DNA from: Anaerolineales bacterium
Lineage (GTDB): Bacteria; Chloroflexota; Anaerolineae; Anaerolineales; UBA4823
Reading direction: 5' to 3'
NCBI GenBank assembly: GCA_028687395.1
Contig: JAQUAE010000134.1
Span: 1-5,936 of the forward strand
Length of the DNA stretch: 5,936 nt
Part shown: one piece after another, positions 1 through 5,196 of the stretch
Position numbering within the stretch: position 1 is the first letter of the stretch
Layout of the letters: every line of letters starts with the position of its first letter
Position numbers and translations under genes: made by a program
The notes under the pieces: model-generated
What the model was told of the DNA's origin: nothing
What the model saw: the letters and a program-made list of their open reading frames with translations, nothing else
Database searches by the model: none

Positions 1-962
1 TGAACCCCGCTGTGGTCAACATCACCCAATATGGCAGGGAGGGAGGCAACGTCGTGCCCGTCAGCCAGGGTTCGGGTTTCGTTTATGACGCCGAGGGACA
101 CGTCGTCACCAACGCCCACGTGGTGCACGGCTCCGACCAGATTGACGTCACCTTTGCCGATGGCATCGTGCGCGCCGCTGAACTCATCGGCGAGGACTTG
201 AACAGCGACCTGGCAGTGGTCAAGATCAACGCGCTGCCGGAAGGCGTGTCGCCGCTGGCGCTGGGCGACATGGCCAGCCTGTCCGTCGGGCAGACGGTGA
301 TCGCCATTGGCAACCCCTTCGGGCTGGCTGGTACGTTGACCCGCGGCGTGATCAGCGCTCTGGGGCGCACCATCCCAGCTTTGACGCCGTTTTCGATCCC
401 ACAGGCGATCCAGACCGACGCGGCCATCAACCCCGGCAATTCGGGCGGGCCGCTGCTCAACCTGCAGGGGGAAGTCATCGGGGTCAACGCCCAGATTGAG
501 ACCGGCGGGTCCAGCCGCGCTAACAGTGGGGTCGGATTCGCCATCCCGGTGAGCATCGTCAAGCTGGTGGTGCCGGATTTGATTGAGCAGGGTGTACACG
601 AGTGGGCCTGGTTGGGTGTAAGCGGTGGTGACCTGGCACCGGTTATGGCACAGGCGATGCAGGTACCTTTCGAGAAGGGCGCTTACCTGTCGGCAGTGAT
701 TGCTAATGGGCCTGCGGATAAGGCTGGGCTGCGCGGCTCGTCAGGGGTTGAATCGGTGGAAGGGCGCCAGGTGGAGGTGGGTGGGGATGTCATCACCGCC
801 ATCGATGGGAATGAGATGCGTTCGTTCGACGACATGTTGATTTACATTGCCCTGTACGCCGCGCCGGGTCAAGAGGTGGAGCTCAGCGTGTGGCGGGATG
901 GTGAGTTTCGCCAGGTGAAGGTCACCCTGGAAGCCAGGCCGGAGAGCATGCCGGAAGGTTAG
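1..962 (+). CDS. HtrA/DegP-like S1C serine protease with PDZ domain (5' partial)
   Basis: This is a trypsin-fold serine protease of the HtrA/Deg family, which degrades or refolds damaged proteins, usually in the cell envelope. The frame is open to the left edge: codons before the GTG at 12 read N-P-A, giving NPAVVNI, the usual opening of the protease domain. That GTG is therefore an internal valine, and the real start, with any signal peptide or membrane anchor, is outside the window. Counting from that valine, the catalytic triad is complete: His36 in TNAHVV, Asp66 in NSDLAVVKI and Ser144 in GNSGGPL. The oxyanion-loop context (TDAAINPGNSGG) is intact. A single PDZ domain follows at about 198-308, with the peptide-binding entry around LGV and the typical GPADKAGL and GGDVITAIDG elements. 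The TAG stop is at 960-962. The family call is secure; whether it is DegP-, DegQ- or DegS-like cannot be told. Confidence 0.93.
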   Translation, partial: NPAVVNITQYGREGGNVVPVSQGSGFVYDAEGHVVTNAHVVHGSDQIDVTFADGIVRAAELIGEDLNSDLAVVKINALPEGVSPLALGDMASLSVGQTVIAIGNPFGLAGTLTRGVISALGRTIPALTPFSIPQAIQTDAAINPGNSGGPLLNLQGEVIGVNAQIETGGSSRANSGVGFAIPVSIVKLVVPDLIEQGVHEWAWLGVSGGDLAPVMAQAMQVPFEKGAYLSAVIANGPADKAGLRGSSGVESVEGRQVEVGGDVITAIDGNEMRSFDDMLIYIALYAAPGQEVELSVWRDGEFRQVKVTLEARPESMPEG

Positions 963-996
963 CGACTTTATTATTTAGAAGAAAGTTGATTAACGC

Positions 997-1050
997 AGCG
1001 CCTGGCGCAGCAGCCCCTATGATTGGGGCCACTTGCCGGGCGCTTTGGTT
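997..1050 (+). terminator. Two-tier stem-loop, probable terminator of the protease gene
   Basis: An outer 10-bp stem pairs AGCGCCTGGC (997-1006) with GCCGGGCGCT (1035-1044); all positions pair, counting one T-G wobble. Inside it, GCCCC (1013-1017) pairs with GGGGC (1025-1029) around a 7-base loop. The outer stem ends in CTTTGGTTT, a short and interrupted T-run, on the plus strand just downstream of the protease stop. Position and stem strength favour an intrinsic terminator for the protease. The weak T-tract leaves open another role, such as mRNA 3'-end protection. The minus-strand reading lacks a T-tract, so it is less likely to terminate the dehydrogenase. Confidence 0.5.
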
Positions 1051-1074
1051 TAAGTGAGGGGTGCGACTTAGCAG

Positions 1075-1150
1075 GGCGGTCGGAGCCGACGGAGTGAGCC
1101 GCCACCCGGAAGCGCCAGGCTGAGCTGGCTAGCAAGCGGGGCGAAAACGC
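1075..1150. repeat. Inverted-repeat-rich convergent spacer next to the dehydrogenase stop
   Basis: This is the right half of the spacer between the converging protease and dehydrogenase genes. GGCGG (1075-1079) can pair with CCGCC (1099-1103), enclosing the short dyad GTCGGAGCCGAC (1079-1090). GCGCCAGGC (1112-1120) is the exact reverse complement of GCCTGGCGC at 1000-1008, so the two halves of the spacer could also pair with each other. GCGAAAACGC (1141-1150) is a small hairpin touching the dehydrogenase stop. These structures could end or stabilise the minus-strand transcript, but no classic hairpin plus T-run is present on that strand. I see no reading frame of interest here. Confidence 0.35.
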
Positions 1151-2170
1151 TCAGTAACCGCGCTCGAGATCGATCAGGTTATACAAGGGTAGCCCGGAGA
1201 GGTAGCGGATCAGGTTTCCCGAGAATAGCTTGACCGCTCGCTCGTCGTAATGGGCGGTGGCGCCGGAGACGTGAGGGGTGATGATCACGTTGGGCATCTT
1301 CCACAGCGGGCTGTCGGCAGGGAGGGGCTCTTCCGGGAAGACGTCCAGCGCGGCGCCGGCGAGCTTCTTCTCCTTCAAAGCAGCCAGCAGCGCCTCGTGG
1401 TCGAGGATGCCGCCGCGGGAGACGTCGATTAAGGAGGCGCCGGGTTTCATGGCCGCCAACTCTTTGGTGGAGAGCAGGTTCAGGGTCTCGGCGGTTTTGG
1501 GCAGGGTGATGACTACGAAGTCGCATTCCTTCAGCATAGCGCGCAGAGCCTTGCCGGGATAGAGGCGGTGCACCAGATCGCCTTCGGGATCGCCCTGATC
1601 GTCGGGGACGTAGCCGGCGTCCTGAGGGTGCATGGCGTCGCGCTTGGCGGCCAGCAGGGTGGCCCCGCTGGGCTGCAACAGGCGCGCCACCTGGCGACCG
1701 ATGCTGCCGTAGCCGACGATGCCCACCGTGCTGTGGCGCAATTCCTGCGGGGTGAAGCGCTCCCAACGGTCTTTCGGCCAATCGGCGCGCTTCTGGTGGG
1801 CGAAGACCTCCGGCAAATGCCGGCTCAAGGCCAGCAGCATGGCCAGCACGTACTCAGCGACCTGGGTGGCAGCCGCCCCGCTCAGGTTGGTGGCCACCAG
1901 CCCCGGCCGGCTGAGGATTGGCGCTTCCAGGGCGTGGTCCACCCCCGCCCAGTGGAATTGTATCCAGCGCAGGTTGGGCGCCTGCTCAGGCTCGGGGAGC
2001 AGTGTGGAGGTGTAGAGCACCTCGGCCACGGTCCAGGCTTCCTCGGGGATCTCGTTGGCCTGGCGCGCCCGGACCAGGTTGATATTCAGGCGAGGCGAGA
2101 TCTGCCTCAGCTTATCCACCAGATCTTCTTCGAAAGGGATGGTAAGCAGCACTTCGATGGTATCGTCCAT
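1151..2170 (-). CDS. D-2-hydroxyacid dehydrogenase (NAD(P)-dependent)
   Basis: This 339-residue enzyme belongs to the D-isomer-specific 2-hydroxyacid dehydrogenase family (glyoxylate/hydroxypyruvate reductase, phosphoglycerate dehydrogenase and relatives), which interconvert 2-keto acids and D-2-hydroxy acids in the cytoplasm. The substrate-binding half covers about 1-105. The inserted Rossmann domain follows at about 106-300, with GxGxxG as GYGSIG (153-158). The catalytic residues are visible: Arg252 in DVSRGG, Glu281 in DVFPEEPLP and His300 in ITPHVSG. The length is normal for the family. A longer reading frame could begin at a TTG (2188), but the ATG at 2170 has a strong ribosome binding site six bases upstream and is preferred. 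The gene stands alone, separated from the operon upstream by about 400 bases and convergent with the protease. Lack of a C-terminal ACT domain argues against a long-form SerA. The exact substrate cannot be read from the sequence. Confidence 0.92.
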   Translation of the reverse strand: MDDTIEVLLTIPFEEDLVDKLRQISPRLNINLVRARQANEIPEEAWTVAEVLYTSTLLPEPEQAPNLRWIQFHWAGVDHALEAPILSRPGLVATNLSGAAATQVAEYVLAMLLALSRHLPEVFAHQKRADWPKDRWERFTPQELRHSTVGIVGYGSIGRQVARLLQPSGATLLAAKRDAMHPQDAGYVPDDQGDPEGDLVHRLYPGKALRAMLKECDFVVITLPKTAETLNLLSTKELAAMKPGASLIDVSRGGILDHEALLAALKEKKLAGAALDVFPEEPLPADSPLWKMPNVIITPHVSGATAHYDERAVKLFSGNLIRYLSGLPLYNLIDLERGY

Positions 2171-2176
2171 AATCCA

Positions 2177-2184
2177 ATCACCCT
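2177..2184 (-). promoter_or_regulatory. Shine-Dalgarno site deciding the dehydrogenase start
   Basis: On the minus strand AGGGTGAT lies six bases before the ATG at 2170, matching the GGTGAT part of the anti-16S tail complement. It falls inside the extra codons that a TTG start at 2188 would add, which is why the shorter protein is chosen. The TGA ending the upstream read-through remnant frame (2178-2180) lies inside this site. Confidence 0.75.
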
Positions 2185-2259
2185 GCAATCAAGTTCAGGC
2201 AGCGCCTGCGGTCGGGGATGCTCTCTCGGGACGCCTGCCTGGCAGCCAGATGGGTTGAT

Positions 2260-2279
2260 TCTACCCGTTCAGGGGTAGA
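2260..2279. repeat. Perfect 7-bp dyad with 6-base spacer upstream of the dehydrogenase
   Basis: TCTACCC (2260-2266) and GGGTAGA (2273-2279) are exact reverse complements around six bases. The dyad sits about 90 bases before the dehydrogenase ATG. On the minus strand the right arm runs into TAGAAT, a one-mismatch match to a -10 hexamer, but I find no good -35 element 17 bases upstream. It could be an operator overlapping a promoter, or a small RNA hairpin in the leader. No T-run follows on the minus strand, so an intrinsic terminator for the operon upstream is unlikely. A second, weaker dyad (CAGGC-AGC-GCCTG) lies at 2196-2208. Confidence 0.35.
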
Positions 2280-2417
2280 TTTGCGAGAGGAAGCCGGGTG
2301 ATTCGGATGCCAGGTTGCCTGGATCACTTGCGACGGGCTTTTCGAGGCCGACCACAACCCGAAGAGCTCCTCGCCATCCAGCCCGCCGTTGAGCTTCAGG
2401 AATTCGAGGTGTTCGCG

Positions 2418-2546
2418 CTAAGCGACCTGGTAGTAAAGCGTTGCCCGGATGCGGCCGGGCTGTGCGACGGCGAAGAGTTGTCCCCTGCCATCCCCGGTAT
2501 GGATCACCTGCACCGGGTGGGCCAGGCCGGTGACCATGCGTTTCAT
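2418..2546 (-). pseudogene. N-terminal remnant of a PQQ-dependent sugar dehydrogenase (GSDH-like)
   Basis: This minus-strand frame of 42 codons runs from ATG 2546 to TAG 2418. Residues 6-34 carry the pattern G-L-x-x-P-V-x-V, then GDGRGQLF, then AQPGRIR. This is the hallmark first-strand region of glucose/sorbosone dehydrogenases, whose usual form is roughly GL-x-x-PV...GDGSGRLFVVEQxGxIR. Those enzymes are six-bladed beta-propellers of several hundred residues, normally exported, so only the start is here and it lacks a signal peptide. After the TAG the same frame stays open for 79 more codons to TGA at 2178, with at best vague resemblance (ATWHPNHP recalls the family's LAFHPNY). A weak ribosome site (AAAAGG, 2554-2559) lies seven bases before the ATG, 30 bases beyond the stop of the preceding gene. 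I read it as a decayed or truncated gene. A real 42-residue peptide is less likely. Confidence 0.5.
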
Positions 2547-2575
2547 GTTGGTGCCTTTTCGATGCGGGGCGAACT

Positions 2576-4252
2576 TTATTCGTCTATGTTCGCCTCGGCC
2601 AGGTAGCCCAGCTCGGTGAGCATGGCCAGCACCTTCTTGCGGGCGCCGGGTTTGACGGTGATCACGGTTGGGCCGAGCGGGTCGCCGAGGAAGCGCGCCA
2701 TGCGGGAGGCGCGCAGGGTTTGCAGCATCTCGGGCGTGCGCACGCGCAAGATGAGCGCTTGCTCAAGGCGGGCTTCGCTGCCGTGTTCCTCCCAACGCTG
2801 CAAGGCGCGCCCCAGGCTGGGGGGGAGAGCTGCGGCGTGCCGGGAGAGCAAGGCGAGCAGGGCGGGGATGCGCAAGCCGCTCTTCTGCGCCAGCGATAGG
2901 GAGGCCGGGGTGAGGCGGTAGAGGTAGACCCCGTCGCGCTCCCCCTCCCAGGCGGCAAAGCGGGCCACCTGGTAGCGGGCAGCGCGTGGGACCAGGCGGG
3001 GGACGCGCAGGGCGCCATCCGACGCCGCGTCGAGCTTGAGGGTTTCGGCGGGCAGGCCCTCCAGTTCTGCACCCTTCAAGAGCGCCTCCGCCCAGGCCGA
3101 GGGGCGGAAGGCGGTAGCTGGAGCGCCCGGGGTGGGAGCAGCCAGATCGAGAATCCCCATCCAGTGCAGCGGGCCGCAGATGATGAAGCGAATCAACGCG
3201 CCGTCCACGTCGTCCCAGGCAGCGAATCCGCGCAGGAAGACGTCGCGTTGGGCGTCGCGGATGTACCAGGAATCGTAATCCCCCGCCGGGCGCTGGAAGT
3301 CTGGCTGGGCCTGTCGCACTGCGGAGACGAACGCCGGCAGGCTCCACCAGGTTCGCTCAGGGAGGTTTGCCAACCAGGCGAGGATAGCCTGGCGGGCGCG
3401 CAACGGGTCGTTTTTCCAATCGCCTTCGAACAGCAAGCCGGGGATGTGGCGCAGGTCGTTGAACTGGTTGCTGGCGCGCCAGGCCGAAAACAGTGCAGCC
3501 AGCGCCTGGCCGCGACGCGCTTCCAGGAAGAGGCGCACGGGTTCCGAGAGGGGTTGTCCGGCGCCATCCAGCAGGCCAGCGCAGGCGAGCAGGTCGACCA
3601 AGGTGGCTGCGGGAAGCCCCTGGGCGGGCAGGCTGATGGGGAGCTGCAGCGCCTGCCACGCCGGAGAGGGGATTTGGTGCAGTGCTTCGGGGGGCGCTCC
3701 CAGGCGCAGCGCAGCCAGCAGGGTGCAGGCGTGGTCGAGGATGCCGTCGTGGGCAGGCAAGACGACGGTGCGCTCTTTCTGGGAGGCCGCCCTGCCCGGG
3801 GGGGCGCCCGCGGAGGCAGGCTCTCTGGGCAGCAAAGCGAGCAGATCGCTGGGTACGAAGGCGAATTCCTGGGGGCCCTGAGGTGTATCCAGGAAAGCAC
3901 GCGCCAGCAGGGCACGGTACCAGAGCACCTCGCTGGGGTTGGCCGGGGAGAGGTAAGGGCGTTCGCGATCCCGACGGGCTGGTCCAACCTCGCGGATGGC
4001 GCCGTAGCGGCGGGTGAACTGCGCCCAGGGGAGGCAGCCATCGTGAGCGCACAGCTCGTCCAGGGCTAGACGGGCGTCCTGGGGCAGGCTTTCCAGGACT
4101 TCGCCTACCAGCTCCCGGTCGAGCAAGGCAGGCACCAGGGCTTGGAGGGCGCGGCGGGCGTCCGACGCTTGTAGCGGCGTCCCCCACAATTCGGCGATAA
4201 TGTGCAGGTGTCCGAGGTCGAAAGAGGCTAAGCTATGCTCCAGATCCAGCAT
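2576..4252 (-). CDS. XPB/Ssl2 helicase N-terminal-domain-like protein, standalone
   Basis: This 558-residue protein lacks Walker A and DEAD/DEAH motifs, so it is not itself a helicase. Its C-terminal third resembles the helicase-associated domain found at the N-terminus of XPB/Ssl2-type proteins (Helicase_C_3) and in large uncharacterised bacterial proteins. The pattern is YRLTPASLSLAQKSGL (445-460), a LALLSRHAAALPPSL segment (465-479), and a final block at about 500-550: LRVRTPEMLQTL, GPTVITVKP and LTELGYL. The N-terminal half is helical and leucine/alanine-rich, with likely winged-helix-like segments (LDELCAHDGCLPWAQFTRRYG, 64-84; SEVLWYRALLARAF, 107-120). A low-complexity Pro/Ala/Gly linker lies at 142-158. 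No signal peptide or membrane helix is seen. The ATG at 4252 follows the kinase stop by 15 bases, with no clear Shine-Dalgarno, suggesting translational coupling. A nucleic-acid-related role is inferred from domain resemblance only. Confidence 0.72.
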   Translation of the reverse strand: MLDLEHSLASFDLGHLHIIAELWGTPLQASDARRALQALVPALLDRELVGEVLESLPQDARLALDELCAHDGCLPWAQFTRRYGAIREVGPARRDRERPYLSPANPSEVLWYRALLARAFLDTPQGPQEFAFVPSDLLALLPREPASAGAPPGRAASQKERTVVLPAHDGILDHACTLLAALRLGAPPEALHQIPSPAWQALQLPISLPAQGLPAATLVDLLACAGLLDGAGQPLSEPVRLFLEARRGQALAALFSAWRASNQFNDLRHIPGLLFEGDWKNDPLRARQAILAWLANLPERTWWSLPAFVSAVRQAQPDFQRPAGDYDSWYIRDAQRDVFLRGFAAWDDVDGALIRFIICGPLHWMGILDLAAPTPGAPATAFRPSAWAEALLKGAELEGLPAETLKLDAASDGALRVPRLVPRAARYQVARFAAWEGERDGVYLYRLTPASLSLAQKSGLRIPALLALLSRHAAALPPSLGRALQRWEEHGSEARLEQALILRVRTPEMLQTLRASRMARFLGDPLGPTVITVKPGARKKVLAMLTELGYLAEANIDE

Positions 4253-4267
4253 GAATCAACATCAAGG

Positions 4268-5179
4268 TCAGACGACCACCTGGATGGCTCCGGGGAGGAG
4301 CTCGACGATGAGGTGGTGGACATCGACGCCGAAGCCGGCGAAGATCTCGCCATCCGTGTGCATGACCAGAGGGCGATCGGATTCCAGCTCCATGCGCTGG
4401 AACTTACCGGTGCGCACCATCGGGAAGCGGGTGTGGGTGCCCTTCATCACCTCCGGCACGAGGCGCAGCATCATCAGGCGCGAGACGCGGCAGATGCCCA
4501 CGTAGTCGAAGGCGGCGTCGTCGGGCCTGGCCATGGGCGCTATCAGGAAGCCGCCGCCCTCGCGGCTGCCGTTGGCGAGCACGAAGAGCAGCATCTCCTC
4601 GTCGAGGTCGCCAGCGTCGCTCTTGATCGTCAGGCGCGGCGCGTCGTGATTGAGGGCGATGGTTTGCAGAACCGCCAATAAGTAGATGAAAAAACCACGC
4701 AGGTAGGTGAAGTTACGCGAGCGGATGGTCACCGTGGCGTCGAAACCGATGCCGACGGCGTTATCGAAGTACTCTATGCGCCCGCGGTTATCCTGCAGGC
4801 GGCCGACGTCCACCGGGCGAGGGGTGCCGCTGAGCGCCTGGCGGATAGCCACTTCCGGGCGGGGGTCGACGCCTATGGCGTGGGAGAAGTCGTTGCCCGA
4901 GCCGAGCGGTACCACCCCTAACTTGGGGCGGCGCTCCGGGGGGAGCTGCATCAAGCCGTTGATCACCTCGTGCACGGTGCCATCGCCGCCGGCGGCGATG
5001 ACCAGCTCGTAGCCATCCTCTCCGGCCTGGCGGGCGAGCTCGGTGGCGTGGGTGGGGTAGACCGTGCCTGTCCAATCCGCCCCGCCGAACTCTTCCACCA
5101 CGGGTCGCAGGTCGCTGGCTTTGTGCCACGCCCGCCCAAGGTCGGCGTTGGGATTGACGATGAGTTTCACTTTGTGCAT
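4268..5179 (-). CDS. Diacylglycerol/lipid kinase family protein (DagK/YegS/LCB5)
   Basis: This 303-residue ATP-dependent lipid kinase of the DAGK catalytic-domain family phosphorylates diacylglycerol or a related lipid at the inner face of the membrane, feeding lipid recycling. The length is typical. Motifs in order are the opening strand KLIVNPNA (5-12), the nucleotide-binding GGDGT (64-68) followed by VHEVINGL, and PLGSGNDF (91-98). Then come GIGFDATV (143-150), LANGSREGGGF (201-211) with IAPMARPDD, and the C-terminal DGE (276-278), whose acidic residue is conserved in the family. The family normally has NPxSG near the start; here it is NPNADLG. There is no transmembrane helix, so this is the soluble type rather than the small integral DgkA. 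The ATG at 5179 is supported by GGAGAAG just upstream. It lies between the DUF429 gene (17-base gap) and the XPB-like gene (15-base gap), so the three are probably co-transcribed. The true lipid substrate is unknown. Confidence 0.92.
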   Translation of the reverse strand: MHKVKLIVNPNADLGRAWHKASDLRPVVEEFGGADWTGTVYPTHATELARQAGEDGYELVIAAGGDGTVHEVINGLMQLPPERRPKLGVVPLGSGNDFSHAIGVDPRPEVAIRQALSGTPRPVDVGRLQDNRGRIEYFDNAVGIGFDATVTIRSRNFTYLRGFFIYLLAVLQTIALNHDAPRLTIKSDAGDLDEEMLLFVLANGSREGGGFLIAPMARPDDAAFDYVGICRVSRLMMLRLVPEVMKGTHTRFPMVRTGKFQRMELESDRPLVMHTDGEIFAGFGVDVHHLIVELLPGAIQVVV

Positions 5180-5183
5180 GGGG

Positions 5184-5190
5184 CTTCTCC
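5184..5190 (-). promoter_or_regulatory. Ribosome binding site of the lipid kinase gene
   Basis: GGAGAAG on the minus strand sits in the 17-base gap after the DUF429 stop. Its GGAG core is seven bases before the ATG at 5179. It fixes the kinase start and indicates independent initiation within a polycistronic message. Confidence 0.7.
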
Positions 5191-5196
5191 AGGGAG

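Larger units (their letters stand above)
2171..2417. other. Gene-free stretch between the sugar dehydrogenase remnant and the dehydrogenase
   Basis: This region holds no intact gene that I can support. On the minus strand it contains the in-frame continuation of the GSDH-like remnant past its TAG, ending at TGA 2178-2180, plus the leader of the dehydrogenase with its dyads and ribosome site. A plus-strand frame crossing 2298-2606 exists, but it is antisense to the remnant and to the end of the next gene, and shows no family motif. A promoter for the dehydrogenase is expected here, but only a lone -10-like TAGAAT next to the 2260-2279 dyad could be found. Confidence 0.5.

Noticed and set aside
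83..562. A 159-codon minus-strand frame opposite the protease catalytic domain.
   Set aside because: It lies entirely antisense to a gene with a complete catalytic triad, has no family motif, and is expected from GC-rich codon use.
1141..1150. GCGAAAACGC hairpin as a minus-strand terminator of the dehydrogenase.
   Set aside because: The stem is only 3 bp and no T-run follows on the minus strand.
2171..2188. A longer dehydrogenase starting at the TTG at 2188.
   Set aside because: The strong Shine-Dalgarno lies inside the extra codons and is correctly spaced for the ATG at 2170.
1568..2278. A 236-codon plus-strand frame across the hydroxyacid dehydrogenase.
   Set aside because: The minus strand encodes a full dehydrogenase with all catalytic residues; the plus-strand product is low-complexity and matches nothing I recognise.
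2418..2420. TAG read through as an amino acid, such as pyrrolysine.
   Set aside because: There is no downstream stimulatory element or supporting gene, and the family does not use such a residue at this place; gene decay is simpler.
2298..2606. A 102-codon plus-strand frame covering the poorly coding interval.
   Set aside because: It runs antisense to the sugar dehydrogenase remnant and into the end of the XPB-like gene. The family-like signature is on the minus strand, and no ribosome site or motif supports the plus frame.
3164..4069. A 301-codon plus-strand frame, and several long minus frames, within the XPB-like gene.
   Set aside because: They are Arg/Pro/Gly/Gln-rich shadows of the 558-residue frame, which alone shows family-like patterns and operon spacing.
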